Assembly (NCBI GenBank): GCA_024688885.1
Contig: JAILDV010000061.1
Span: forward strand, 1-64,000
Direction: 5' to 3'
From: Bacteroidaceae bacterium
Lineage (GTDB): Bacteria > Bacteroidota > Bacteroidia > Bacteroidales > Bacteroidaceae
Length of the DNA stretch: 64,000 nt
The notes under the pieces were generated by a model that had not been told where the DNA came from, did no database searches, and saw only the letters and a program-made list of their open reading frames with translations. A program made the translations under genes and the position numbers. The first letter of the stretch is position 1. Every line of letters starts with the position of its first letter. Of this stretch, positions 7,577 to 15,709 are shown one piece after another.

Positions 7577-9001
7577 ATGAATTGGTTCCAACAGCTTTTT
7601 ACAAGGAAATCGGCTGAGAATGTTGTTGCGGTGGATGACACCAAGCCGCAGCAGCAGGGTTCTGTGGACAGGGGCTCCGTGCTCCTTGCCACATTGAACG
7701 AGAGCCGTCTTGGATGCACTATGTCGTACATGGACATGTACCGCTGCATCCCTGAGGTCTTCTTCCCGATTGAGTACATAGCCAGCCGAATTGCCGGCGG
7801 AAGATTCCTCCTGAAGAGGGAGAAGGATGACAGCGTGGTTTGGTACAACAGGACCGTGAACGAGTTCATGAGCAATCCGAACTGCGCTTTTTCGTGGAAG
7901 GAGTTTGTCCACGACCATTTCGTGTGGAAACTCGCCACCGGAACCTCCTTCATCCGTGCGGTAACATCCATCGACGTGGACTACCGAAGCGTGCTGGCGT
8001 ACTGGGTGCTCCCTGCTGACCGAGTGCAGGTGCAGCCACCAAGAAGGCTTCTCCCACTGTATGACGTGTCGGAAATCGGAGACCTCATCGAGAGCGTGGA
8101 TGTCATGGGCGCGTTCGGTGTCCAGATGCACATAGACCCCAAGCAGGTGATGATAGACCGTGACGGCATCGCCACGCTCTTGCAGGAAATCGGGTACATG
8201 AAGGCTCACAGCAGGCTGGAGTCGCTGAAAAAGAACATCGCCAACCTCTTGGCTGTTTATGATGCACGTAATGTCATCTTCGTGAAGCGTGGTGGCATCG
8301 GCTACATCGTGAGCCGTAAGATGGATGAGACGGGCACTGACGCCCTGACGGAGAAGGAGAAGATGGCTCTTATCGAGCAGAACGCTGAGCGGTACGGCAT
8401 CGGTGCAGGTCAGTTGCCCTACGGCATCAGTGACGTGCCCATCGACTTTGTCCGCACCAACCTCTCCATCACTGAGTTGCAGCCGTTCGACGAGACGCTG
8501 GCAGACGCCATCAACATTGCAGGAGCCTACGGCATCCCTGCCGTGCTCGTTCCCCGAAAGGACCAGAGCACATTCAGCAATCAGGCGACAGCGGAAAAGA
8601 CGGTGTACGCCTCTGTGGTGATTCCGATGGCGAAGGACTTCTGCAGGTCGTTCGGCAACTTCATCGGGCTTGACAAGAGCGGGCTGTACCTCGACGTGGA
8701 CTTCTCTGACGTGGACTGCATGCAGGACGGCTTGAAGACGGAAGAGGAGGTGAAGAAGATGGTGAATGAGCGTTGCCGTCAGCAGTTCCTTGACGGGCTC
8801 ATCACGCTGAACGACTGGCGCGGACAGATTGGCGAGGCGCAGATTGAAGAAAAAGAGAATCCTTTATTCTCGAAGTTGAAGTTCGACATGACAGACGAGG
8901 ATCTTGAGATAGTTAACAAAATTATTCTTAACCAACAAAACCCTAACAACAATGGCAATAGAGCAGATGAAAAGCCTGGTGTACAAGACCAAGGCGAATG
9001 A
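7577..9001 (+). CDS. Phage portal protein (HK97 family)
   Basis: This 474-residue protein forms the dodecameric portal ring through which DNA enters and leaves the head. Family-like features include the early YRCIPEVFFPIEYIASRIA segment, the VNEFMSNPN region and the later TFSNQATAEKTVYASVVIPM stretch. These match the order seen in HK97-type portals. A GTG lies one codon upstream at 7574, but ATG 7577 is preferred. The 3' end overlaps the protease gene by 50 bases. It is the first gene of a long operon that runs to the terminator at 14240. Confidence 0.88.
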   Translation: MNWFQQLFTRKSAENVVAVDDTKPQQQGSVDRGSVLLATLNESRLGCTMSYMDMYRCIPEVFFPIEYIASRIAGGRFLLKREKDDSVVWYNRTVNEFMSNPNCAFSWKEFVHDHFVWKLATGTSFIRAVTSIDVDYRSVLAYWVLPADRVQVQPPRRLLPLYDVSEIGDLIESVDVMGAFGVQMHIDPKQVMIDRDGIATLLQEIGYMKAHSRLESLKKNIANLLAVYDARNVIFVKRGGIGYIVSRKMDETGTDALTEKEKMALIEQNAERYGIGAGQLPYGISDVPIDFVRTNLSITELQPFDETLADAINIAGAYGIPAVLVPRKDQSTFSNQATAEKTVYASVVIPMAKDFCRSFGNFIGLDKSGLYLDVDFSDVDCMQDGLKTEEEVKKMVNERCRQQFLDGLITLNDWRGQIGEAQIEEKENPLFSKLKFDMTDEDLEIVNKIILNQQNPNNNGNRADEKPGVQDQGE

Positions 9002-10043
9002 TGTGGATGAGAAGGGCATTGTTACCGTGGCCGTGAACGGAATCGGCGTGAAGGACTCCCAAGGTGACATCTCCATGCCTGGCTCATTCGACAAGACGTT
9101 GACAGAGCACATCCACAAGATGCGCTGGTTCCTCAACCACAAGACTGACCAGCTTCTGGGCGTTCCTCTGAGCGGCAAGGAAGAGAATGGCAACCTTGTC
9201 ATGGTCGGCAAGATTAACCTTGAGAAGCAGATGGGTCGTGATGTGCTTGCAGACTACAAGCTGTATGCAGAGAACGGCCGCACGTTGGAGCACTCCATCG
9301 GTGTGAGTGCCGTGAAGCGTGACGAGGCTGACAAGAGCAAGGTTCTCGAGTGGAAGATGTGGGAGTATTCCACGCTGACGGCTTGGGGCGCGAACCCTCA
9401 GACGTTCCTTGTGAACATCAAGAGTGCGACCCGTGAGCAGGTGGAGGAGGCTGCGCGCTTCCTCAGCAAGGCAGCGGAGGGCAAGTATGGACATTCGGAC
9501 GAAAGATTAAATTCATTCGATATGGAACTGAAGAAACTTTTGAAGGCGCTTGACGGTGCGAACATCGTGAAGTGCCCTTACTGCGGTAAGGAGTTTGACT
9601 ATGACGAGCAGGTGGAGCACTCCTTCAGCACTCAGGTGTTGGAGAATGCCGCCATGTATGCACGCTGGATTGCGGAGGGCAAGGTGTCCGAGGAAATGCA
9701 CAAGCTGACTCCAGAGATCCAGGCGGAGGTGATGGCTGTCCTTCAGGCGGTGAACGTGATGAAGGCTGACGGGCATCGCCCATCGGAGCAGAAGGCGCTC
9801 GTTGAGTTGTACACGGAGAAGAACATCCAGGATGCGATGACGTATGTGCGTTGTCCGCATTGCTGGGAGAGAGTATACAAGACAATGACCGTCATAGGCA
9901 AGGCGGGTGAAGACCCCACGCCCAAGAATGAGCCGTCTGGTGACACTCATGAGAAAGGCGAGGGTGGGGACGATCCCGAGAAGACGAAAGCCGCCGATGG
10001 CACTTTCGATTATCTGAGCCTTGGCGATTGTTTTGCAAAGTGA
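8952..10043 (+). CDS. HK97-type prohead protease with Cys-rich C-terminal region
   Basis: The N-terminal ~150 residues match prohead protease S78: catalytic His in NHKTDQLLG (H63) and Ser in EHSIGVS (S115). It matures the capsid and scaffold during head assembly. The C-terminal half (about 190-363) is unusual. It holds two CxxC knuckles (CPYC at 208-211 and CPHC at 301-304) that could share a zinc ion, and it ends in an acidic tail. Met191 (base 9522) is preceded by an AT-rich stretch and might be an internal start for a separate scaffold, as with lambda C/Nu3; this is inference. It overlaps the portal gene. Confidence 0.85.
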   Translation: MAIEQMKSLVYKTKANDVDEKGIVTVAVNGIGVKDSQGDISMPGSFDKTLTEHIHKMRWFLNHKTDQLLGVPLSGKEENGNLVMVGKINLEKQMGRDVLADYKLYAENGRTLEHSIGVSAVKRDEADKSKVLEWKMWEYSTLTAWGANPQTFLVNIKSATREQVEEAARFLSKAAEGKYGHSDERLNSFDMELKKLLKALDGANIVKCPYCGKEFDYDEQVEHSFSTQVLENAAMYARWIAEGKVSEEMHKLTPEIQAEVMAVLQAVNVMKADGHRPSEQKALVELYTEKNIQDAMTYVRCPHCWERVYKTMTVIGKAGEDPTPKNEPSGDTHEKGEGGDDPEKTKAADGTFDYLSLGDCFAK

Positions 10044-10080
10044 AAAAAAGATTTATTAACCCCTAAAACTTTTCTTTGAC

Positions 10081-11865
10081 ATGAAACTCAAGAAAATGAC
10101 AGTAGACGAAATCCTCGCTCAGCTCAAGGCTGACACCACCGAGGAGAACAAGGCTCAGCTGAAAAGCCTCTACGAGCCTATCATCAATGCCATGAACGGC
10201 GTCCTTGATGACATCGTGAAGGGTTTGGCAGAGAAAGAGGACATCGCCAAGATTGACGAGCTCAAGGATGCCATCGCCGAGATCAACGGCGAGAAGGGTC
10301 TCAAGAACGACATCACCCAGTTGTTCGACCAGGTGAAGAACGTGAACGCTGTGATTGCCGAGCTGAAGAAGCAGGGCATGAAGCAGGAGACCATCAGCAA
10401 GTTCGATGAGCAGTTGAACGCCATGTTCGACTCTGAGCGTTTCGCTGACTTCGTGGCTGGCCACAAGACCAAGTCCGGCGAGTTCGACATCTCTGCCCTG
10501 AAGAGCGCGGAGTCCCCCGTGAACATGACGAGCAACTACACTGGCTCGATTCTCATCAGCCAGCAGCAGAAGCGCGTCGTTGACCCATTCGCAGGTGGTA
10601 AGACTCACCTCCGTGAAGTTCTCTCCACAGAGCAGGGCGACCCACAGTTCCCCAACCTCACCTACAACCAGATTTCTGCGCTGAACCGCAACGCGCGCTT
10701 CGTGACTGAGAACGGTCTGTTGCCAGAGTCTTCTTTCAGCGTGAAGGAGGTTACTACGGGCACCAAGCGTCTTGGTACCACCATCTTCATCTCTAAGCGC
10801 ATGCTCAAGAGCCGTGTATGGGTTCGCTCTTACCTGCTCAACAAGCTTCCCGTTGTCATCGCCATGGCAGAGGACTGGAACATCCTCTTCGGTGACGGTC
10901 AGGGCGAGAACCTCGAGGGTATCGTGAACAACGAGAACGTGAAGAGCGTGGAGAGCATCATCAGCAATGCAGTTGTGACTGGTTCTGCTGGTTCCGTGTC
11001 TGCTGTTGAGTCTTACAACAGCGGTGCTGACACCATCATCACGTTCGCTGCCGCTCAGCCTAACATCCGTTCAGGTCAGAGCATCGTCTTCACTGGCGCT
11101 GCCGAGCACTCTCCATTGCTCACCGCCAAGACGCTCATCAAGATGAACGACACGCAGATCCTTCTGCCTGGTGTCGCTTACCAGAGCGAGACAGCAGCCA
11201 ACCTCGCGTTCACGGTCAACAACCAGTTCTATCAGAACATCGAAGACCCGAACTCCGAGGATGTAATCCGCACAGCCTTCGCTGTGATGAACTATGGCGA
11301 GTACAATCCTACCTGCATTGTGCTGAACCCATCGGATGTGAACACCATTCAGGGCGAGAAGGACACGACTGGCCGCAGCCTCAACATCGTGACTGTCGTG
11401 AACGGTCGCAAGTACATCGCTGGTTACCTCATCGTCGAGTCCACTCAGATTCCTGTGGGCAAGTACTTCCTCGGTGACACCGTCAGCGGTGCCTCTCTCG
11501 TGGATTACACCAACCTTTCTGTGGAATGGGCGGAGGATGTTGAGACCAAGCGTCGCAACTGCGTTGCCCTCATCGCACAGGAAGAGGTCATCCTCGCCGT
11601 GTACAACCCATTCGCGTTCGCGTATGGCGACCTCGCTTCTTTGAAGACCGCCATCACGAAGCCTGCTGAACAGGAGGAGCCCGAGACTCACACCACAACA
11701 ACCGTTGTGTACGAGCAGGTTGACGCCACTGGCCAGAACCCTGCAAGCAAGGGTTACTACAAGAAGGTGAACGGTGAGTTCGTTGCCGCTACGGAGACAT
11801 CTCCAGCAGACAACACGACTTACTACACTCGCACTGAGTCTGTGACTGAGGTAACAACTGAATAG
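10081..11865 (+). CDS. Major capsid protein, HK97 fold, with insertion and C-terminal tail
   Basis: This 594-residue capsid protein has an N-terminal coiled-coil delta (scaffold) region (about 1-140). The HK97-like shell domain follows, with FVTENGLLPESSFSVK, RLGTTIFISKRML and AEDWNILFGDGQGENLEGI typical of the E-loop, spine and P-domain. Protease cleavage should fall between the delta region and the shell, near residues 135-155. Two parts exceed the usual length: a beta-rich insertion at about 288-385 and a Thr-rich C-terminal tail (about 545-594) with the GYYKKVNGEFVAATE pattern seen on phage surface proteins. These may decorate the head. The downstream gene starts 3 nt after the stop. Confidence 0.92.
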   Translation: MKLKKMTVDEILAQLKADTTEENKAQLKSLYEPIINAMNGVLDDIVKGLAEKEDIAKIDELKDAIAEINGEKGLKNDITQLFDQVKNVNAVIAELKKQGMKQETISKFDEQLNAMFDSERFADFVAGHKTKSGEFDISALKSAESPVNMTSNYTGSILISQQQKRVVDPFAGGKTHLREVLSTEQGDPQFPNLTYNQISALNRNARFVTENGLLPESSFSVKEVTTGTKRLGTTIFISKRMLKSRVWVRSYLLNKLPVVIAMAEDWNILFGDGQGENLEGIVNNENVKSVESIISNAVVTGSAGSVSAVESYNSGADTIITFAAAQPNIRSGQSIVFTGAAEHSPLLTAKTLIKMNDTQILLPGVAYQSETAANLAFTVNNQFYQNIEDPNSEDVIRTAFAVMNYGEYNPTCIVLNPSDVNTIQGEKDTTGRSLNIVTVVNGRKYIAGYLIVESTQIPVGKYFLGDTVSGASLVDYTNLSVEWAEDVETKRRNCVALIAQEEVILAVYNPFAFAYGDLASLKTAITKPAEQEEPETHTTTTVVYEQVDATGQNPASKGYYKKVNGEFVAATETSPADNTTYYTRTESVTEVTTE

Positions 11866-11867
11866 CC

Positions 11868-12125
11868 ATGAAGAAGACTCTTATCATAACAGGCAACGGC
11901 ATTGCTCTCGAGCGTTTCGCTCGGGAGCAGCGCCTGCGCTTCAAGAAGGAGGGCTTCAGCGTGACTATCGGTGTTCCTTCCGTTCCTGTCCATGACACGA
12001 AATCGGCTCCTGCTGAAGACGTGAAGGACGCACCAGCGGAAGAAGAGAAGCCCGAACCCGTTGCGGACGTGAAGGACGCACCAGCGGAAGACAAGAAAAC
12101 TACGAAAAAGTCCAACAAGAAGTGA
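11868..12125 (+). CDS. Small Lys/Pro/Ala-rich head-region protein (85 aa)
   Basis: The N-terminus is a folded-looking segment (MKKTLIITGNGIALERF), followed by low-complexity sequence with two copies of DVKDAPAE (about residues 51-58 and 67-74) and a basic end KKTTKKSNKK. Its position between the capsid and connector genes suggests a head accessory or decoration role. No family is recognised. It starts 3 nt after the capsid stop and overlaps the next gene's possible GTG start. Confidence 0.6.
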   Translation: MKKTLIITGNGIALERFAREQRLRFKKEGFSVTIGVPSVPVHDTKSAPAEDVKDAPAEEEKPEPVADVKDAPAEDKKTTKKSNKK

Positions 12126-12127
12126 GC

Positions 12128-12694
12128 ATGGTACGACTGATTGATTGCACGTATTTCACGAAGGGCGAAAGGCTCATCCAGAATGCCCCGATATCCCCTG
12201 ACCGCAGTGTTGACCAGAACGAGATTGCTGTCCGCGACAGCATCGACGGATGGATTGACAGCGTGCAGGAGACATTCCTCTGCTCCATGATTGGTGCACC
12301 CATGACCAAAATCCTCCTCGCCTACCTTGAATCCAAGGAGCAGGCGGCTCAAAACCAGGAGGGTGGGGAATCCAGTAGCGCATCAGAGGCAGAGGAGTTC
12401 GAGACAGACGAGGAACTTGAGTTCCTTGCCGACGGCTTGAAGGAGAGCCTTGCCGACTATGTCTTCTACCAGATGCTCAGAGGCACACAGCTGCACATGG
12501 TGAACACCGGCGCTGTCGTGCTCAAGAGCGCCAACGAGACAGGCGAGAACACTGCCCGCAGGCAGGCTCACGTGTACAATGCGATGGTGGAGCGCAACAA
12601 GGCATTCCTCGAGGAAGCCAAGGCGCATCTCTCCCACTACACAATCAGTTATGTCACATCCATGGTGACTCCAATCAATGCGATGAACTTATGA
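12128..12694 (+). CDS. Probable head-tail connector (DUF6712-like)
   Basis: This 188-residue protein lies where head-tail adaptor genes normally lie, after the capsid gene. The all-helical look, with an acidic insertion (GGESSSASEAEEFETDEELEF, about 80-100), resembles Bacteroidota phage connectors I associate with DUF6712. An in-frame GTG at 12122 overlaps the preceding stop and could be used instead. The stop overlaps the next ATG by 4 nt. The role is inferred mainly from position. Confidence 0.6.
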   Translation: MVRLIDCTYFTKGERLIQNAPISPDRSVDQNEIAVRDSIDGWIDSVQETFLCSMIGAPMTKILLAYLESKEQAAQNQEGGESSSASEAEEFETDEELEFLADGLKESLADYVFYQMLRGTQLHMVNTGAVVLKSANETGENTARRQAHVYNAMVERNKAFLEEAKAHLSHYTISYVTSMVTPINAMNL

Positions 12695-13263
12695 ACGAGG
12701 GAATAACAGAGGTTATAGGCAGCGTCGTCGAGAAGCTCTATTCTCCACTGTCCGACCTCACCATAAGGGTGAGTGACGGTCATGGCTCCTTTATAGAGGT
12801 GAAGAATCCAGTCGTGACGTACATCTTCGGCAACGACATGTACATCAAGGAGCGTCTTGATGCCATGACAAAGGGAAACCTTCAGAAATATCCGCTTGTA
12901 GCCCTGTTCACCCCCGTCATCGAGAAGCGTGATTCGCCCGATTACAGATGCAGGGCGAAGGTCAACATCCTCATTGCCTGCTCATCCCGTCAGGAATGGA
13001 GCAACGAGATTAGGGAACAGACGAGTTTCAAGAATATCTTGCGTCCTGTCTACGACCATCTGCTTCAGGCTCTGAAGGATGACTACCGCTTCAACACGCC
13101 ATACGACGGAGTCATACCTCACACTTACTCTGAGAACTACAGCTATGGCAGATATGGGGCTTACACGCAGGCTGGCGAGCAGCTTAGCGAACCTATAGAC
13201 GCCATCAATGTAGGCAACCTTGAAATTGAGTTAAGAAACATCAAATGCGATAGAAGACAATGA
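12691..13263 (+). CDS. Probable head-closure or tail-completion protein
   Basis: This 190-residue protein is encoded between the connector-like gene and the tail-tube-like gene. It has an alternating beta pattern (KNPVVTYIFGNDMYI, YRCRAKVNILIACSS) and a Tyr-rich HTYSENYSYGRYGAY stretch near residue 150. I do not recognise the family with certainty. Order alone suggests a tail terminator or completion protein. Both ends overlap their neighbours by ATGA, which points to coupled translation and equimolar production. Confidence 0.5.
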   Translation: MNEGITEVIGSVVEKLYSPLSDLTIRVSDGHGSFIEVKNPVVTYIFGNDMYIKERLDAMTKGNLQKYPLVALFTPVIEKRDSPDYRCRAKVNILIACSSRQEWSNEIREQTSFKNILRPVYDHLLQALKDDYRFNTPYDGVIPHTYSENYSYGRYGAYTQAGEQLSEPIDAINVGNLEIELRNIKCDRRQ

Positions 13264-14093
13264 AACCAACAAGAAATTGCTACCAGGCAGATTTCGCCAC
13301 GGGTGTGAGCGGCTGCCCAATCGAGTTCGGTAAGATGAAGGGTGCCATCATCGTTCCTCGCGGCGAGAAGCTCCCTGCAGGTTTCGATGCAGACGCACTG
13401 CGTGAGGCATGCCATGATGACGTGCCTAACCGCATCTATGCCGTTAAGACTTTCGTTGAGTACGCAAAGGATGGTGGCGAGCCTCAGGTGAGCGCCGTCG
13501 GCTACGGCTCCAACAAGGTCACAGGTGTCAGCCAGCAGACAGACACCTTCACTCTTGACGAGTGCGACTATGGTCTGCATGCCGAACTCCTCAAGGCGAA
13601 GAATGTCCGCAAGGACGTGTATTTCTTTGACGAGAATGGAGTCATCTACGGACTGAATGACGGAACAGATACACTTGCGGGCATCCCCATGGCTTGCGTG
13701 TACTCCACAATCGTGCCTTACCCCACATCTTCAGCCAAGGAGAGCCTTACCATCTCCTTCTGCCATGAGGATGCAGAGAAGTCGCAGAAGAGCTACGACT
13801 ACATCGCAACAGGCATCAATGTGCTTGAGGCTGTCATCGGTCTCACGCCTGTCGAGTTCGTGAAGGATTCCGACGACGGCTACCACATCGTCGAGAAGGT
13901 CGGCGGATATGACCGCACTGCCGAGTTCGGTCCCACCATCGCCGCCCATGCCGCAGACGTGCTTGACGGTGCTACGGCAGCCACCTACACGGGTGGCAAG
14001 CTGACAGTGACGGCAGCCACTGGCGCGACACCTGCACTGAAGGCACCTTCCGCTCTGTTCGCTCAGGGCATTGAAGGCATCATTCAGGTATGA
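13260..14093 (+). CDS. Probable major tail tube protein
   Basis: This 277-residue protein begins MKPTRNCYQADFATGVSGCP and is beta-rich. It is the last sizeable gene before the strong terminator at 14240, where the tail-tube gene of such phages normally sits. The C-terminal region (about 240-277) is Ala/Thr-rich (ATAATYTGGKLTVTAATGA) and may be an Ig-like or surface extension. The assignment is from order and composition; a specific tail-tube motif was not seen. It overlaps the following 55-codon gene by ATGA. Confidence 0.55.
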   Translation: MKPTRNCYQADFATGVSGCPIEFGKMKGAIIVPRGEKLPAGFDADALREACHDDVPNRIYAVKTFVEYAKDGGEPQVSAVGYGSNKVTGVSQQTDTFTLDECDYGLHAELLKAKNVRKDVYFFDENGVIYGLNDGTDTLAGIPMACVYSTIVPYPTSSAKESLTISFCHEDAEKSQKSYDYIATGINVLEAVIGLTPVEFVKDSDDGYHIVEKVGGYDRTAEFGPTIAAHAADVLDGATAATYTGGKLTVTAATGATPALKAPSALFAQGIEGIIQV

Positions 14094-14257
14094 AGATAGA
14101 GGGCGTTACATTCATCGATTCGGCGGTGTCCGGTATGGACGAGGAGACGTTCGTTGAAGCGTTCGTTGACAAGTTCTGGCTCGACAGGAGCGAGGCTGAC
14201 CGCAGGAAGATGCTTGAAGACGCATATGTTTTAGTCAGACGAGGGCTGGGGCAGTAG
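14090..14257 (+). CDS. Small protein (55 aa) behind the tail-tube gene
   Basis: This short gene starts MKIEGVTFIDSAV at an ATG overlapping the previous stop (ATGA) and ends with GLGQ inside the terminator stem. It is acidic with a helical C-terminal half (EADRRKMLEDAYVLVRRG). The position fits a small tail-assembly chaperone such as the G product of other phages, but there is no recognisable frameshift signal or longer GT form. The perfect coupling supports its being real. Confidence 0.55.
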   Translation: MKIEGVTFIDSAVSGMDEETFVEAFVDKFWLDRSEADRRKMLEDAYVLVRRGLGQ

Positions 14258-14275
14258 CCCTGACCCTCGTTTTTT
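14240..14275 (+). terminator. Rho-independent terminator of the head-tail operon
   Basis: CGAGGG (14240-14245) pairs with CCCTCG (14264-14269), and an inner GGGC (14249-14252) with GCCC (14257-14260). Six T follow (14270-14275). It overlaps the end of the 55-aa gene. Confidence 0.85.
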
Positions 14276-14285
14276 ACAAACGATT

Positions 14286-14984
14286 ATGGAACTACTAAAA
14301 AGGGGTAGCCGTGGACTGGCTGTAAAGATTGTCCAAAAGAAACTGAACCTTATCGATGACGGCATTTTCGGAGTATTGACCGAGGAAGCTGTCAAGAACT
14401 TTCAGCGCGAGCACGGGCTTGTCGGCGACGGCATTGTCGGCCAGAAGACGTGGAATGCGCTGGCTGCCGAGAAAGAATGCGAGTCGTCTGAAGAACCTGG
14501 TACCATCATCAGGAAATCAAAGAGACGCATTGACCGTATATTCATACACTGCACCGCATCTCCTGAAGGCAAGCCCATGACCGTCTCCGACATCAGGCGC
14601 GTGCATAAAGCTAAAGGATGGGCAGACCTAGGATACCACTATGTGGTGTACTTGGACGGCAGTGTGCACTGCGGTCGCGACGTTGACAAAGTCGGTGCCC
14701 ATGTTGACGGTTACAATTCCAACAGCATCGGTGTTGTGTATGTCGGAGGTCTTGAGAACAAGGTCGGTGTTCCCACCAAATGCCAAAAGCCCAAGGATAC
14801 AAGAACTTTTGCCCAGAAGGAAGGTCTTCGTGACCTTGTCGAGCAGTTGAAGAAGCTGTACCCTCAGGCGCAGGTGCTCGGTCACCGGGACATCAGCCCC
14901 GACAAGAATGGCAACGGGACAGTCGAACCATTCGAATGGATAAAGTATTGCCCGTGCTTTGACGCGAAGGAAGAATACAAGTGA
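14286..14984 (+). CDS. Endolysin: N-acetylmuramoyl-L-alanine amidase with PG-binding domain
   Basis: This 232-residue protein has an N-terminal peptidoglycan-binding domain (about 1-60: VKIVQKKL, DGIFGVLTEEAVKNFQ, VGDGIVGQKTWNALA). An Amidase_2 domain follows (about 80-228). Likely zinc ligands are H88 (IFIHCTAS), H200 (LGHRDISPDKNGNG) and a Cys in CPCFD (222 or 224). It cleaves the bond between muramic acid and L-alanine at lysis. No signal peptide is present, so export would need the holin encoded at 34338. It starts behind the terminator at 14240 with no promoter of the prophage class, so it is probably read through. Confidence 0.92.
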   Translation: MELLKRGSRGLAVKIVQKKLNLIDDGIFGVLTEEAVKNFQREHGLVGDGIVGQKTWNALAAEKECESSEEPGTIIRKSKRRIDRIFIHCTASPEGKPMTVSDIRRVHKAKGWADLGYHYVVYLDGSVHCGRDVDKVGAHVDGYNSNSIGVVYVGGLENKVGVPTKCQKPKDTRTFAQKEGLRDLVEQLKKLYPQAQVLGHRDISPDKNGNGTVEPFEWIKYCPCFDAKEEYK

Positions 14985-14988
14985 AACT

Positions 14989-15504
14989 ATGGATTGGGAC
15001 AGAATGATTGGAGCCATTGACTTGGCTGTTGATAATTTCGAGGACTGCGTTCTGTCATGCCTCGAGACGAATCATGAGGTCGTGGAGGACATCGTCCACG
15101 AGCAGCTGTACAGCGGTCTTGACGGAAACGGTCAGTATCTGTCCCCGACCTATGACGAAGATCCGTACTTCAATGAGGAGAACAGATGGAAGGGCAAGAG
15201 CCGTCAGTACAAGGAGTGGAAGCAGCGCATCACGCCTCCCATGCAGGGTGAGATGCTGTTCCTGCCTCCGAGGCCTGTCGAGGTTCCAAACCTGTTCATC
15301 ATCGGCACGTTCTATGACAGCATCAGGACAGAGAGAACCTCAGACAGCCTCCGTGTATACACGGGCGGTTTCCGCGATGGCCCTGTCATTGAGAGGAAGT
15401 ACGGCGAAGCGATATTCTCTATCGGCATGAACGGCAAGGAATATTTCAACGAGCATTTCCTCCGTGACTGGATAGAGGCATTCTGGAGGTCTTGCGGTCT
15501 ATGA
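14989..15504 (+). CDS. Tail-region protein of unknown function (171 aa)
   Basis: It starts MDWDRMIGAIDLAVDNFEDC, 4 nt after the amidase stop; an in-frame start at 14959 would overlap the amidase and is less likely. The sequence has LYSGLDGNGQYLSPTYDED (about 52-70) and NLFIIGTFYDSI (about 108-119), a pattern I associate with small morphogenesis proteins of Bacteroidota phages. I cannot name the family. It overlaps the next 62-aa gene by ATGA and precedes the tape measure gene, so a tail-assembly role is plausible. Confidence 0.6.
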   Translation: MDWDRMIGAIDLAVDNFEDCVLSCLETNHEVVEDIVHEQLYSGLDGNGQYLSPTYDEDPYFNEENRWKGKSRQYKEWKQRITPPMQGEMLFLPPRPVEVPNLFIIGTFYDSIRTERTSDSLRVYTGGFRDGPVIERKYGEAIFSIGMNGKEYFNEHFLRDWIEAFWRSCGL

Positions 15505-15689
15505 GTTGCGCGTGTGAGAGAAAAAAGGTCATGAGTGACCTTGAGAGAGTTAGCGGTCTTGCTCGAAAGGCTGCAATGCTTGAAGGGAAGGTCATGGCTG
15601 TGTTCCGTAGGAGTGATGGCACTTACGGTTTTGGTTCGGTCGGTGAGTGCGGTGTGGTTGATGTTGTCGAGTACCGGCATTATTTGTGA
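15501..15689 (+). CDS. Small protein (62 aa) before the tape measure gene
   Basis: It starts MSCACERKKV at an ATG that overlaps the upstream stop (ATGA). Four further starts are possible, the best being MSDLERVSG, but the coupling supports 15501. The C-terminal part (MAVFRRSDGTYGFGSVGECG) looks like a small beta hairpin unit. The slot before a tape measure gene is often taken by a tail-assembly chaperone, but no frameshift pair is seen here. No function assigned. Confidence 0.5.
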   Translation: MSCACERKKVMSDLERVSGLARKAAMLEGKVMAVFRRSDGTYGFGSVGECGVVDVVEYRHYL

Positions 15690-15709
15690 ATTTTGATAAC
15701 TGATACAAT

